A stretch of 64,000 bases of DNA from the NCBI RefSeq assembly GCF_900156075.1, contig NZ_FTMM01000004.1, positions 89,000 through 152,999 of the forward strand, in the 5' to 3' direction. The notes beneath the pieces were generated by a model that worked only from the letters and a program-made list of their open reading frames with translations, was not told the DNA's origin and did not search any database. Below, in pieces: positions 43,010 through 52,797 of the stretch (positions are counted from its first letter, which is position 1; every line of letters begins with the position of its first letter). The stretch comes from Chryseobacterium sp. RU37D. GTDB lineage: Bacteria; Bacteroidota; Bacteroidia; Flavobacteriales; Weeksellaceae. A program made the position numbers and the translations under genes.

Positions 43010-44188
43010 ATGAGTACAAAAAAAATATTATTCATCTCTCATGAAGCCTCTTTATCAGGCGCTCCGATTCTTGTTTTAGATCTGATAAAAAGATTAAAGC
43101 AAGAAAAAGAAAACTACATTATCGATGTTTTATTGATCAGGGGAGGAGAATTGTATGAAGAATTTGCAAAAGTTTCAAACCTGATTGTGGTTGCCCATTA
43201 TCATCTGCAGTCATTTTCTTTTTTAAAAAGAAATCTGAAGCGCGTTCAATCGTTGATTTTCAAAAAAACAGAAACACAGCAGGATAAAATCAATAAAATC
43301 ACGTCTGCCCTTCTTGAAAACAAATATGATCTGGTCTATGGAAACACCATGGAATCGCTGATCTGGACTCTTCCGTTTTACAGGAAAAACATTCCGACCA
43401 TTGTTGCTATCCATGAGCTCAGCTTCGGGATTGAAAGTACGTATCCGAAAGACTTCGTTTTAGAAAACATTTCGGATATCACACAGATTATTGCCGGCTC
43501 ACAGGCCGTTGCAGACAATCTTATTGCAAAATACGGCGCCGATCCGAAAAAGATAAACGCCATACATTCTTTCGTAAACACGGTTCTTACTATTCAAAAA
43601 GATAAAGAAACGCTGAAAAAAGAATTGTGTATTAACAATAATGAGCTGGTCATCGGGATTGCAAGCTCACAGGAGTTGAGAAAAGGAACGGATATGGTTC
43701 CTCTGCTTGTACAAAAGATAAAGCAGAAAACAGATCTTAATTTTAAGTTTGTAAATCTGGGAGGAACTTCAAAAAGCCCGGCTGTACGATGCGCAAAGCT
43801 GGATGCCGAAAAATTGGGCATAGAAAATGACATTATTTTCATAGATCATAATAAAACACCTAATGATTATATCAACCTGTATGATATCTTTCTTTTAATG
43901 TCTCGTGAAGACCCATTCCCATTGGTAATGCTCACGGCAGCAAAGCTTAAAAAGCCCATTATGGCCTTCGAAAAAAGTGGTGGTGCGGTAGAATTTCTGG
44001 ACAATGACCATGGCGTTCTTATTCCTTACCTTGATCTGGATAAGATGGCTTCGGAAGTCGTAAGGCTTATGCAAGAGCCGGATTCAAGAGAAAAGTATGG
44101 AGAAGACATTCATACTAGACTCGAGAATGACTATTCCGACAAAAAGCTGTCCGGTAAAATATTTACAATAATCGACAGTCTGCTTTAA
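43010..44188 (+). CDS. Glycosyltransferase family 4
   Basis: A 392-residue GT-B retaining enzyme. The N-domain begins KKILFISHEASLSGAPILVL and the C-domain shows IGIASSQELRKGTDMVP and SREDPFPLVMLTAAKLKKPI, the EX7E region of the family (here E...A). Donor likely a nucleotide sugar; acceptor unknown. It sits in a tight run of genes (gaps of 1 bp on both sides). Confidence 0.9.
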   Translation: MSTKKILFISHEASLSGAPILVLDLIKRLKQEKENYIIDVLLIRGGELYEEFAKVSNLIVVAHYHLQSFSFLKRNLKRVQSLIFKKTETQQDKINKITSALLENKYDLVYGNTMESLIWTLPFYRKNIPTIVAIHELSFGIESTYPKDFVLENISDITQIIAGSQAVADNLIAKYGADPKKINAIHSFVNTVLTIQKDKETLKKELCINNNELVIGIASSQELRKGTDMVPLLVQKIKQKTDLNFKFVNLGGTSKSPAVRCAKLDAEKLGIENDIIFIDHNKTPNDYINLYDIFLLMSREDPFPLVMLTAAKLKKPIMAFEKSGGAVEFLDNDHGVLIPYLDLDKMASEVVRLMQEPDSREKYGEDIHTRLENDYSDKKLSGKIFTIIDSLL

Positions 44189-44189
44189 T

Positions 44190-45056
44190 ATGCTATCCAT
44201 TATCATCTCATCATATCTTCCAGATTACTTTTCTGCACTTGAAAAAAATATTGCAGAAACCATTGGTATGCCCTATGAGATCATTAAGATTGAAAATCCT
44301 GGATTGATGGGAATTTGCGAAGCTTACAACAAAGGAGCAAAACAGGCAAAATTTAATTATCTTCTTTTTACTCATGAAGATATTTTATTTAAAAGCGAAA
44401 ATTGGGGTCAGATACTCACCTCTCATTTAGACAAAGAAAATACTGGAATCATAGGTCTTGCAGGATCATCCTACGTTCCTTCTGCTCCATCCAGCTGGAC
44501 GGTTTCGGAGAAATATAACTATATAAATATTTTACAGGGAAATAAAAAAAACACTGAATATTTTCCCATTAAAACAACAAAAGAAAACAGAAATAAAGTC
44601 TTTGCCGTAGATGGTGTTTTTTTAGGCATAAAAAAGGAAAATTATGATCAGTTTACATTCAATGAAGCACTCCTGAAAGGATTTCATGGATATGATCTTG
44701 ATTTTAGCCTAAGAGTTTCCAAAAAATTTCAGAATTATGTGATTGACGACATCCTGATCCAGCATTTTTCAGGAGGAAATCTGGATAAAAACTGGCTGGA
44801 TGCCAATATTAAAGTACGAGAGCACGCCGACTCCGGCTTTCAGAAAGATACAGATCCGGAAACAGAAAAGAAGGCTTTTTCAGGTTTTTTATATAACTTT
44901 TTCAGATATTATCCTGTTAACAGAAAAAATATATTGCTGACGTTCCGGTTTTATCCTAAAAAACTTAATTTTAAAGGGCATTTGGAACTCGCAAAAAAGT
45001 ATTACAGCTACATAAGATATGCAAGAAGTATCAATAAAAAATTGGACCACAAATAA
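44190..45056 (+). CDS. Glycosyltransferase, GT2-like (PF13712-type)
   Basis: A 288-residue protein with a short GT-A core. It opens MLSIIISSYLPDYFSALEKNI and keeps NPGLMGICEAYNKGAKQAK, FTHEDILF (the metal-binding acidic pair reads ED) and FHGYDLDFSLRVSKKF near the acceptor site. This arrangement is seen in the streptomycin-biosynthesis StrF-like group of GT2. A transferase role in this locus is likely; the sugar is unknown. Confidence 0.75.
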   Translation: MLSIIISSYLPDYFSALEKNIAETIGMPYEIIKIENPGLMGICEAYNKGAKQAKFNYLLFTHEDILFKSENWGQILTSHLDKENTGIIGLAGSSYVPSAPSSWTVSEKYNYINILQGNKKNTEYFPIKTTKENRNKVFAVDGVFLGIKKENYDQFTFNEALLKGFHGYDLDFSLRVSKKFQNYVIDDILIQHFSGGNLDKNWLDANIKVREHADSGFQKDTDPETEKKAFSGFLYNFFRYYPVNRKNILLTFRFYPKKLNFKGHLELAKKYYSYIRYARSINKKLDHK

Positions 45057-45086
45057 TAAATTTATTAATCAGATAAGTAAATACAT

Positions 45087-45752
45087 ATGATAATTGGAAG
45101 CGGGCTTATTGCAAACTCATTAAGAAACATTGACTCTGAAGAGAATTTATTTTTCGCTTCAGGCGTTTCAAATTCCCTCGAAACGAGAAAGTCAGAGTTT
45201 GAAAGAGAATTTTCTCTTTTGAAAAGCAGCCTTGAAAATAACATCGGAAAGCTGATTTATTTCTCTACTTTAAGCGTTAATGACCAATCTAAGCAGAATA
45301 GCCATTACGTATTGCATAAATTGGAAATCGAAGATTATATCAAAAACAACTGCGAAAATTATCTAATTTTAAGGATAGGAAATATTGTGGGCAATGGAGG
45401 AAACCCGAATACCTTGTTCAATTTCCTGAAAAATCAGATTGCCCGCAGCACGGTATTCAAGGTCCACACCAAAGCCAGAAGGCTTCTGCTTGACATTGAT
45501 GATATTGCAAAGTTCCTGAATACAAACTGCATGGGTATTAAAAATGAAACAATAAATTTTGCCTTTCCTTATTATTATGATTTAGTAGAGATTATTGGCG
45601 CCATTCAGGATCAGATGCAGAAAAAAGCAACGTACGAAGAAACCGATGAAGGTGATTTTTATAAAGTCAATTTTGATGATACGACCAACGAATTCTTTCA
45701 CGGAATTACTTCAGACGAATATTTAAAAATTTTAGCTCAAAAATATATTTAA
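45087..45752 (+). CDS. SDR-like NAD(P)-dependent epimerase/reductase, short form
   Basis: A 221-residue protein that looks like a shortened extended-SDR enzyme. A degenerate dinucleotide loop (IGSGLIANSL) opens it, then YFSTLSVND (Ser), HYVLHKLEIEDYI (Tyr-x3-Lys), LRIGNIVGNGG and DDIAKFLN. It lacks about 80 C-terminal residues of the usual family and the loop is atypical, so activity is uncertain. It could be a 4-epimerase or reductase for a nucleotide sugar, or a cofactor-free relative. Confidence 0.65.
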   Translation: MIIGSGLIANSLRNIDSEENLFFASGVSNSLETRKSEFEREFSLLKSSLENNIGKLIYFSTLSVNDQSKQNSHYVLHKLEIEDYIKNNCENYLILRIGNIVGNGGNPNTLFNFLKNQIARSTVFKVHTKARRLLLDIDDIAKFLNTNCMGIKNETINFAFPYYYDLVEIIGAIQDQMQKKATYEETDEGDFYKVNFDDTTNEFFHGITSDEYLKILAQKYI

Positions 45753-45764
45753 AACCAAACACGG

Positions 45765-46685
45765 ATGCCTAAGATTTATTTTATCATCGTAACATATAAT
45801 GCCATGAAATGGGCAGAAAGATGTTTTACCAGCCTGAGGAAATCTTCCGTTCCGCTCCGTTGCATTGTTGTGGATAATGGCTCCACGGATGGCTCCCAGG
45901 AATATATCAAAACCCATTTTCCTGAAGTAGATTTTATCCAGTCTGAAAAAAATTTAGGCTTCGGAAAAGCAAACAATATTGGGATTGAAAAAGCATATAA
46001 AGAGGGTGCAGACTTTTTCTACCTGATGAATCAAGATGCATGGCTGTATGAAGACAGTCTGGAAAAATTACTGGGAGCCTATGATCTTTATCCCAAGCAT
46101 GAAGAGATAGGCATTATCAGCCCAATGCATATTGATGGTACAGAAAAAAAACTCGACATCTTTTTAGATAAATATATTTCTTATAATTGTGATAAAACAA
46201 GATTGATCTCCGACCTGTATTTTCAATCGCTGAAACCCTTCTATGAACTCGATTTTATAAATGCTGCACACTGGCTGCTGCCAAGGAAGACAATAGAAAC
46301 TGTAGGAGGTTTTAATCCATTTTTCTTCCATTATGGGGAAGATAACGAATATGTCAACAGGGTACATTTTCATGGTAAAAAAGTATTACTTGCTCCAAAC
46401 AGTAAGGTAGTACACGACGGAAAACAATCCCTAGAAAAGGTAGATTATAATAAGTATGATGATCTACGGGTAGAAACCAACATCATAAATCCGAATTTGC
46501 CCAATGCCTATCTGCTGGAAAAGAAAGCTCTTAAACAAAGCATGTTAAAAAATTTTATTCTTTTAAATTTTAAAAAAACTAAACAACTTTATAAAAAATA
46601 TAAAGATATATCAAAAAAATCATCTATTTTTATAGAAATAAGAAATAATGTAAATAAAAAAGGTGCAACTTTCTTAAAAATATAA
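45765..46685 (+). CDS. Glycosyltransferase family 2 (rhamnosyltransferase-like)
   Basis: A 306-residue GT-A enzyme of the WbbL-type. It has IIVTYNAMKWAERCFTSL, VVDNGSTDGSQEYI, NLGFGKANNIGI, the DQDA-like metal site (MNQDAWLYEDS) and HYGEDNEYVNRVHFHGKKV near the acceptor. No dTDP-rhamnose genes are in the window, so the sugar could be another 6-deoxyhexose such as Qui4N. Ends with a basic stretch. Confidence 0.88.
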   Translation: MPKIYFIIVTYNAMKWAERCFTSLRKSSVPLRCIVVDNGSTDGSQEYIKTHFPEVDFIQSEKNLGFGKANNIGIEKAYKEGADFFYLMNQDAWLYEDSLEKLLGAYDLYPKHEEIGIISPMHIDGTEKKLDIFLDKYISYNCDKTRLISDLYFQSLKPFYELDFINAAHWLLPRKTIETVGGFNPFFFHYGEDNEYVNRVHFHGKKVLLAPNSKVVHDGKQSLEKVDYNKYDDLRVETNIINPNLPNAYLLEKKALKQSMLKNFILLNFKKTKQLYKKYKDISKKSSIFIEIRNNVNKKGATFLKI

Positions 46686-46713
46686 TTGTATTTTTGAAAG
46701 CTAAAACACATAC

Positions 46714-47636
46714 ATGAACAAAAAAATAAGCATCGTCATCCCTGTTTATAATTCATCAAAATTCCTTCATAAAACGGTCCAGGCTGTGGATGAGCAAATG
46801 AAGAAGTCGAACTGGAATCTTGAGCTAATATTAGTTGAAGACGGCAGCCCAGACAATAGCTTTGAGGTTATAGAAGAACTTGCTAAAGAATTTGATTATA
46901 TAAAAGGGATTAAGCTTTCTAGAAACTTCGGGCACCAGATTGCTGTAAGAACAGGTCTTTCTTATGCTGCCGGTGATTACATTGCGATTATTGATGATGA
47001 TCTTCAAGATCCGCCTTCACTTTTGCCTAGGTTTTTTGAACAGCTGGAGAATGGGTACGAAGTTGCTTATGGAATCCGAAAAAAAAGAAAAGAGGATAAG
47101 CTAAAAAAAATGGCTTACCTTGGGTTTTACAGGCTTCTAAGCATTATCAGCGATACAAAAATCCCATTGGACTCTGGAGACTTTTGCGTTATGACAAAAA
47201 ACGTTAAAGACAAAATGCTTACTCTAAAGGAACAAAATCCTTATCTGAGAGGGATCAGGGCATGGGTCGGCTTCAAACAAATCGGGCTGGAATATGAAAG
47301 AAGTGGCAGGATAGAAGGCGAATCCGGATATTCTTTAAAAAAGCTTATTAAAATAGCAAAAGACGGAATTTTTTCATTTTCTTCTATTCCTCTTCAGGTT
47401 ATCAGCTTATTAGGAAATATAGGACTCATTATATCAATACTTTTTACCTTATTTACAATTTTCAGATATTTTAATAATGAAATTGAAGTGGCAGGTTATA
47501 CCACCTCATTATCATGCTCATGTTTTTCAGCTCTATCGTTTTGATCAGTCTTGGTATTATTGGTGAATATATTTACAGAATCTATAATGAAGTGAGAAGC
47601 AGACCACATACAATAATAGAAAAAACAATTAATTAA
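46714..47636 (+). pseudogene. GtrB/DPM1-like glycosyltransferase with a frameshift
   Basis: The first frame (46714-47544) encodes a family-2 enzyme like polyprenyl-phosphate hexose synthases: IVIPVYNSSKF, VEDGSPDNSF, ARN-like KLSRNFGHQIAVRTG, DDDLQDPPS (metal site) and GESGYSLKKL, then the first of two C-terminal membrane segments. After GYTT the frame breaks at about 47503-47505. The rest is intact in another frame (LIIMLMFF, then VLISLGIIGEYIYRIYNEV, stop 47634-47636) and gives the second segment and the usual basic tail. A one-base loss explains it. It could be a real lesion, strain variation or a sequencing error; no slippery run is present. Confidence 0.75.
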
Positions 47637-47656
47637 ATATAGACTATCCCTCTACA

Positions 47657-48442
47657 ATGAAAGAAAAAATACAATCCATCATCGATCTGAATTTTAGCTA
47701 CGAATATAAAAACGGAAAATTTGTTTTCCTTGAATTTGATGAAGATATAGTTTCTGATTCTCTTGATAAAATAAAGACTTTCTTTAAAAAATATATCTGG
47801 CTTTACGAATTACTGATTTATATTATAGCACCACTTTATCCTTCAAGATATTTTTATTTAAGAAAGATTTTAAAAGAAACAAAAAATACAGACAAGATTG
47901 TGATAAATCTGGGAAGCGGATATACAGATCTTCGGGACGACATCATCAATGTTGACCTTATTCCTTATGCACCGGTAAATGTACTTTGTGATATTACTAA
48001 GCTTCCGTTTAAGGATAATTCTGTTGATCAGATTATTAATATTGCAGTTTTGGAGCACGTCCCGAATCCGCAGGCAGTTATTGCTGAAATTCACAGGGTT
48101 TTAAAGCCAGGCGGAAAACTATTATGTGAAATCCCTTTCATGCAGGCTTTTCATGCTTCTCCATATGATTTCCAGAGATATACCTATGAAGGGATTAAAG
48201 TGCAGTTCCAAAACTTCAATAATTTAAAAATTCATTCCATAAGCCCTACCGGAGGAATGCTATGGCCATTGCAGGAATGGTTTGTTATGCTGTTCTCTTT
48301 CGGAATCAGGCCTTTACATAACATTCTTTTGATTATTGTAATGTGCCTTACATTTCCAATAAAATTCTTAGACGTAATTCTTCAATATCATCCTTTGAGC
48401 AAAAATATTGCATCAGCTTTTATTTTTGAATGTGAAAAATAA
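47657..48442 (+). CDS. Class I SAM-dependent methyltransferase
   Basis: A 261-residue protein. Residues 1-80 are hydrophobic and basic, then the Rossmann core: IVINLGSGYTD (motif I), NVDLIPYAPV, CDITKLPFKDNSVDQI and LEHVPNPQAVIAEIHRVLKPGGKLLCEIP (motif IV to V), typical of Methyltransf_11. A C-terminal membrane-like segment (PLHNILLIIVMCLTFPIKF) suggests it works at the membrane. It may methylate a sugar or cap the chain, which for ABC-exported O-antigens can control Wzt recognition. The substrate is unknown. Confidence 0.8.
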   Translation: MKEKIQSIIDLNFSYEYKNGKFVFLEFDEDIVSDSLDKIKTFFKKYIWLYELLIYIIAPLYPSRYFYLRKILKETKNTDKIVINLGSGYTDLRDDIINVDLIPYAPVNVLCDITKLPFKDNSVDQIINIAVLEHVPNPQAVIAEIHRVLKPGGKLLCEIPFMQAFHASPYDFQRYTYEGIKVQFQNFNNLKIHSISPTGGMLWPLQEWFVMLFSFGIRPLHNILLIIVMCLTFPIKFLDVILQYHPLSKNIASAFIFECEK

Positions 48443-48448
48443 AATGAT

Positions 48449-50050
48449 ATGAAAAATTTACTTCAAAAGCCTGTTCCTTTTTTATCTTGTCTGGTTTTTG
48501 CGGTGGGAGGGGTACTTACAGCCTACCTTACGTACGCCAACCTAGATAAGGGGTTTATTTTCAATGATGAAGCTTATTATTTATCCTATTACAATAATGA
48601 CGGAAGCTATTTGAGTTTTGACAGGACTAATTTTTTCAGGATATTTAAATTTTTATATACTCCAAATATTTATCATTTCAGAATTATTTCCATTACGACA
48701 CTGGTATTGAGTAATTTTCTGCTTTGCTATTCAACATTCAAGTACCTGAGATTCAACATTAATATAGTACTTTACAGCTTATTGGGGATTTTCATCGGTT
48801 TTGAAACTTGGAGTATTAATAATCTCATTATTCAGCAATATATTGGTAACACTATTTTGGTGAATACAGGTGTCGCCTTGATGCTCATTTCTTTAATAAC
48901 AAGAAAAAGAATTATCCTTATTTCTTCAGGGTTTGTGCTGTCTTTTGTTTTATTCAACGGAAATTCTCATTCAATTGTTATTCTGCCGATTCTTGTCTTT
49001 TTTATACTCAGTGATTTTAAGCATTGGAAATCCAACCTGTTTTATTTTTTATTAGGCTACATAGCAGGTGTTATTATTTATTTCACATTTTTAGACACTC
49101 TGGATAATTTTATTTATCAATTTAAATTTTTAAAAGAATATCTGAGTTTTCATAGAAAGCAGCATTCCAAAACGTTTATGGTATTATGGTGCGTTTATCT
49201 TTTTTTAAATGCCATTTTACCCGTAGCAATAGCCTATATCTTGCTATGGAAAGCTAAATTTTCGGAAGCTTCAATAAAAATCTTAGATAAGGTAATTGCC
49301 GTAATAGGAATCATCACTATTCTATTATTTTGCGCTTATTATGAATATTATTTTTTTGCATTCATTGTTTTTACTCATTTGCTGGCACTACGATTTTGGG
49401 TTGATAAGAATGAATCCATTCACAGCAAATATGTAATTATTCTGCTTCTCATCATACCTTATTGTCTGGCATTCGGATCGCAAACGTGGTTTCATTTAAG
49501 GATCAATGCTTATAAATTCTATTACTTCCTCCTGATATTCATTTGTCTTACAAAAATTTACAAGAGTAACATCTGGGCCATTGGATATCTGCTGCATATC
49601 GCCTCCATGATTATTATTTTCCCAAATATTCTTACAGATAAAGGCTGGAAAGACTTTGTATTTACAGAACAGACTGAAAAAGTAAAAGTAAACGGATACG
49701 ATTTATATTTAGACAAAGGAAGAAAAAAAGACATCGAAGATCTCCGCCCTTACCTTGAAAACCAGCTTAATGTGATCTACTCCAGCAACCATCTAATGGG
49801 CTATCTTTATATTTTAAACGCAAAACCACCTATTTATTATTATTTTACATTAAAAGATTATATTTCTTTCATTATTAAAAAATCCGGTAAAACTCCTGAT
49901 GATTATATTTATATTGAAAGCAATGATTACCCTTTCTATCCAAAAGAAATCGTACCTTTAGCCTTCGTAAGCCATCCAGAAAATTATAAAGTTGTAAAAG
50001 CAGGAAGGTTTACATTATACATTCCCTCTAAAAAACATAAGAAAAATTAA
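48449..50050 (+). CDS. Multi-pass membrane protein, unknown (possible glycosyltransferase)
   Basis: A 533-residue integral membrane protein with about 11-12 hydrophobic segments, the first at residues 8-28, and a hydrophilic C-terminal part (about 415-533). The first external loop has NDEAYYLSYYN, an acidic motif after the first segment as in GT-C enzymes, where an Asp-containing loop binds metal or lipid-linked donor. This favours a lipid-dependent glycosyltransferase over a polymerase, but neither is proven. It is in frame with its neighbours, with a 6-bp gap before asnB. Confidence 0.65.
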   Translation: MKNLLQKPVPFLSCLVFAVGGVLTAYLTYANLDKGFIFNDEAYYLSYYNNDGSYLSFDRTNFFRIFKFLYTPNIYHFRIISITTLVLSNFLLCYSTFKYLRFNINIVLYSLLGIFIGFETWSINNLIIQQYIGNTILVNTGVALMLISLITRKRIILISSGFVLSFVLFNGNSHSIVILPILVFFILSDFKHWKSNLFYFLLGYIAGVIIYFTFLDTLDNFIYQFKFLKEYLSFHRKQHSKTFMVLWCVYLFLNAILPVAIAYILLWKAKFSEASIKILDKVIAVIGIITILLFCAYYEYYFFAFIVFTHLLALRFWVDKNESIHSKYVIILLLIIPYCLAFGSQTWFHLRINAYKFYYFLLIFICLTKIYKSNIWAIGYLLHIASMIIIFPNILTDKGWKDFVFTEQTEKVKVNGYDLYLDKGRKKDIEDLRPYLENQLNVIYSSNHLMGYLYILNAKPPIYYYFTLKDYISFIIKKSGKTPDDYIYIESNDYPFYPKEIVPLAFVSHPENYKVVKAGRFTLYIPSKKHKKN

Positions 50051-50056
50051 CAACAA

Positions 50057-51853
50057 ATGTGTGGAATTGCCGGAATAATTGCCAATAATGCAAGAAATTA
50101 TCAGGAAGAACTCAAAAAAATGACGGATGCCATGACGCATCGCGGCCCCGATTCTTCGGATTTTGAATTTTATGAAAATGCAGCTTTAGGTCACCGTAGA
50201 TTATCAATTATTGATCTCTCTGAAAACGGAAAACAGCCAATGCTTTCCAGCACAAAAAATGAATGTATCGTTTTGAATGGTGAAATTTATGGCTATCAGG
50301 CAATCAAGGCGCAATATCCCGAATATCCCTACCTCGGAAGCTCTGACACGGAAGTTATTCTGGCCATGTATCAGAGAAAACAGGAAAACATCATTCATGA
50401 TCTTCCGGGCATGTTTGCATTTGCCATTTGGGATAATGGAAAACAGGAACTTTTTTGTGCAAGAGACCGTTTTGGCGAAAAACCTTTTTTCTATGCAATT
50501 GGGAAAAACAATGAATTTATTTTTGCTTCTGAAATCAAAGCCATTTTAGCTTCCGGGTTGATTCAGCCAAAAGTAAATCAGGAAGCCATTTCCTATTATT
50601 TGCAATATGGTTATGTAAGCACTTATCATAGCATTTATGAAAATATTCATACCCTGCCCCCTGCTCATCAGCTCATCTGGAAAGGCGGAAAGGTGAATAT
50701 TTCCAGATATTATAGCCTGCCTTCAAAAGACAGGGTTTTAAGCCTTTCTGATGCGAAGGAGGAATTTATTTATCTTCTTAAAAATGCCGTTCAGAAACAG
50801 CTTATCGCCGATGTGGAAGTGGGGAGCTTTTTGAGCGGCGGACTGGATTCTTCTTCTATAGTTGCTTTGGTTGCGGAGTTTCTACCACGCCAGACCACCA
50901 TTAGCTTTGGCTACGACCATCAGGACAGTGAGCTAAAATATGCTAAAGAAATTGCAGAAAAATACAATACTAATCACATTGAAGTTCATGAAAAGAAAGA
51001 AGATCTGGCCACTTCGTTATTGAAAATTTCTCCTTTTTTTGATGAGCCCTTTGCAGATATTTCCTTTATCCCTCATTTTGAAATCTGTAAAAACGCCAGA
51101 AAAGACCTTACCGTAGTGCTTTCAGGAGACGTTGGAGATGAATTATTCGGCGGATATAATTTCTACAGAGTTGAAAATCAATTAAGAAGCCATTTCAGCT
51201 ATAAAAATATTGTTGCTAAATTCGGTTTAAAATTATATCAGAAATTAAAGCCAACTTCTTTTATTACACAGAAAAACCTTGCACATGAAAATATTCTGGA
51301 TTTCCATCAGAATTTTGTGAGGAATGCATTTAATAAAGAAGAAAAAAATGCACTCGGAATTTCCGCGGCATATACACAGCCCTACAGCTTTATGCCAAAT
51401 CCTGATTCCTTAAACGACATTATGAGGGTAGATTTGGAAGACTATGTTCCCGGCAATATGATGGTAAAGTCAGACAGAATGGCGATGGCTAACTCTCTGG
51501 AGGTAAGGACGCCTTTCCTTGACATTGATTTTGCGGAGTTTTGCATCCAGCTTCCTGAACAGTTGAAACTGAATAATGAAAACGACAAAATAATCCTTCG
51601 CGAAGCCATGGGATCTTACTGGACGGAAACCATAAGAAACCGCCATAAACAAGGCTTTGGCATGAGTGTAAAAAGCTGGTTTGAGGAAGAAAACCTTGTC
51701 AATCTTTCTAATGACCTTTTAAAAAATAAAGACCAGCAGATATTCAATTATATTGATTTTAACGCTGCTCAAAAGTTTCTGAACAAAGATCATAAGCACT
51801 GGAATCTTCTGCAATTGGCGCTTTGGGCACATAATAACCAAAATGTTTTATAA
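50057..51853 (+). CDS. asnB: Asparagine synthase-type amidotransferase (glutamine-hydrolysing)
   Basis: A 598-residue two-domain enzyme. The Ntn glutaminase half begins with the nucleophile Cys2 (MCGIAGI), with THRGPD and LNGEIY. The synthetase half has the ATP pyrophosphatase loop SGGLDSS (260-266), SGDVGDELFGGYNFY and RTPFLD. It may make Asn, but enzymes of this family inside polysaccharide loci (such as WbpS-like or WbtH-like proteins) amidate hexuronic acids. Since Ugd makes UDP-glucuronate here, amidation of a uronic acid is a plausible role. Its stop overlaps the next gene by 1 bp. Confidence 0.9.
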   Translation: MCGIAGIIANNARNYQEELKKMTDAMTHRGPDSSDFEFYENAALGHRRLSIIDLSENGKQPMLSSTKNECIVLNGEIYGYQAIKAQYPEYPYLGSSDTEVILAMYQRKQENIIHDLPGMFAFAIWDNGKQELFCARDRFGEKPFFYAIGKNNEFIFASEIKAILASGLIQPKVNQEAISYYLQYGYVSTYHSIYENIHTLPPAHQLIWKGGKVNISRYYSLPSKDRVLSLSDAKEEFIYLLKNAVQKQLIADVEVGSFLSGGLDSSSIVALVAEFLPRQTTISFGYDHQDSELKYAKEIAEKYNTNHIEVHEKKEDLATSLLKISPFFDEPFADISFIPHFEICKNARKDLTVVLSGDVGDELFGGYNFYRVENQLRSHFSYKNIVAKFGLKLYQKLKPTSFITQKNLAHENILDFHQNFVRNAFNKEEKNALGISAAYTQPYSFMPNPDSLNDIMRVDLEDYVPGNMMVKSDRMAMANSLEVRTPFLDIDFAEFCIQLPEQLKLNNENDKIILREAMGSYWTETIRNRHKQGFGMSVKSWFEEENLVNLSNDLLKNKDQQIFNYIDFNAAQKFLNKDHKHWNLLQLALWAHNNQNVL

Positions 51854-52788
51854 TGCTAGATATTTCTGTAATTATCCCTGTATATAATGCGGAGCGGTTT
51901 TTAGAAAAAACGGTAGATTCAGCTGTACATTTTGAAGAAGTAAAAGAGATCCTGCTGGTTGAGGACAAGTCTACGGATAATTCCTTGGAGATCTGTAAAA
52001 AATTAGCTGCTGAAAACCCAAAAATAAAATTATTCCAGCATCCGGATAAAGGAAACCACGGAGCCGGAGCGACCAGAAACCTGGGAATTGAAAAAGCTAC
52101 GGGAAGCTTCATCACATTTTTAGATGCTGATGATTACTATCTTCCCAACCGGTTTGATGCAGAAAAAGAAATTTTTAATGATCCAAAAATAGATGGTGTT
52201 TTTGGCGCCATTGGGGTGGAATATTTAACGGAAAAAGGCAGGCAGGAATATCAGACAAAATTTAAAGATGCTCCGCTTACCACAGTTAATTACTCGGCAG
52301 AAGGAAAAGAAGTTTTTACGGGATTGCTTGGCTTAAACCCTAAAACTTTTGGAACTTTTTTTCATCTTAACGCTTTGACGATCAAAAAATCTGCTCTTGA
52401 AAGAAGTAAGCTTCGTTTTAATAAAGTTCTTCGTGTACATCAGGATTCTGATTTTAATATTAAGCTTTCTTATCATTGCTATTTAAAAGCCGGAATTATT
52501 GATAAAGCCGTTGCTATGCGCGGAATTCATGATGACAACAGAATCACAAAGATTATTCAATATTCGCCTCAATACAATCAAAGGCAATATCTTTACTGGA
52601 AATCACTTTATGATTGGGCACGTGAAAATAATTTAGATTCAGAAAGTAAAAAGAGAATTTATTTAAGTTTTAAATCTTTTGATCTCTCCCAGAAAAAAGG
52701 ATTGGCAAAATACGGTAACATTTTATTGGAAGGCATCAAAAATCCTGAAATATTAAAAACAAAATATCGCTTTAATTATTACAGATAA
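51853..52788 (+). CDS. Glycosyltransferase family 2, paralogue 1 of 3
   Basis: A 311-residue GT-A enzyme: ISVIIPVYNAERFLEKTVDS, LVEDKSTDNS, the metal-binding LDADDYYLPNRFD (DAD-type), and VHQDSDFNIKLSYH near the acceptor. It is closely related to the next two genes, suggesting duplication. In this copy the C-terminal acceptor half has diverged the most. Donor unknown. The start overlaps the stop of asnB (TAATG). Confidence 0.88.
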   Translation: MLDISVIIPVYNAERFLEKTVDSAVHFEEVKEILLVEDKSTDNSLEICKKLAAENPKIKLFQHPDKGNHGAGATRNLGIEKATGSFITFLDADDYYLPNRFDAEKEIFNDPKIDGVFGAIGVEYLTEKGRQEYQTKFKDAPLTTVNYSAEGKEVFTGLLGLNPKTFGTFFHLNALTIKKSALERSKLRFNKVLRVHQDSDFNIKLSYHCYLKAGIIDKAVAMRGIHDDNRITKIIQYSPQYNQRQYLYWKSLYDWARENNLDSESKKRIYLSFKSFDLSQKKGLAKYGNILLEGIKNPEILKTKYRFNYYR

Positions 52789-52797
52789 ATAATGCTG

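Noticed and set aside
47496..47510. Programmed ribosomal frameshifting in the GtrB-like gene
   Set aside because: There is no slippery heptamer or run at the break and no clear downstream pseudoknot, so a mutation or sequencing error is more likely.
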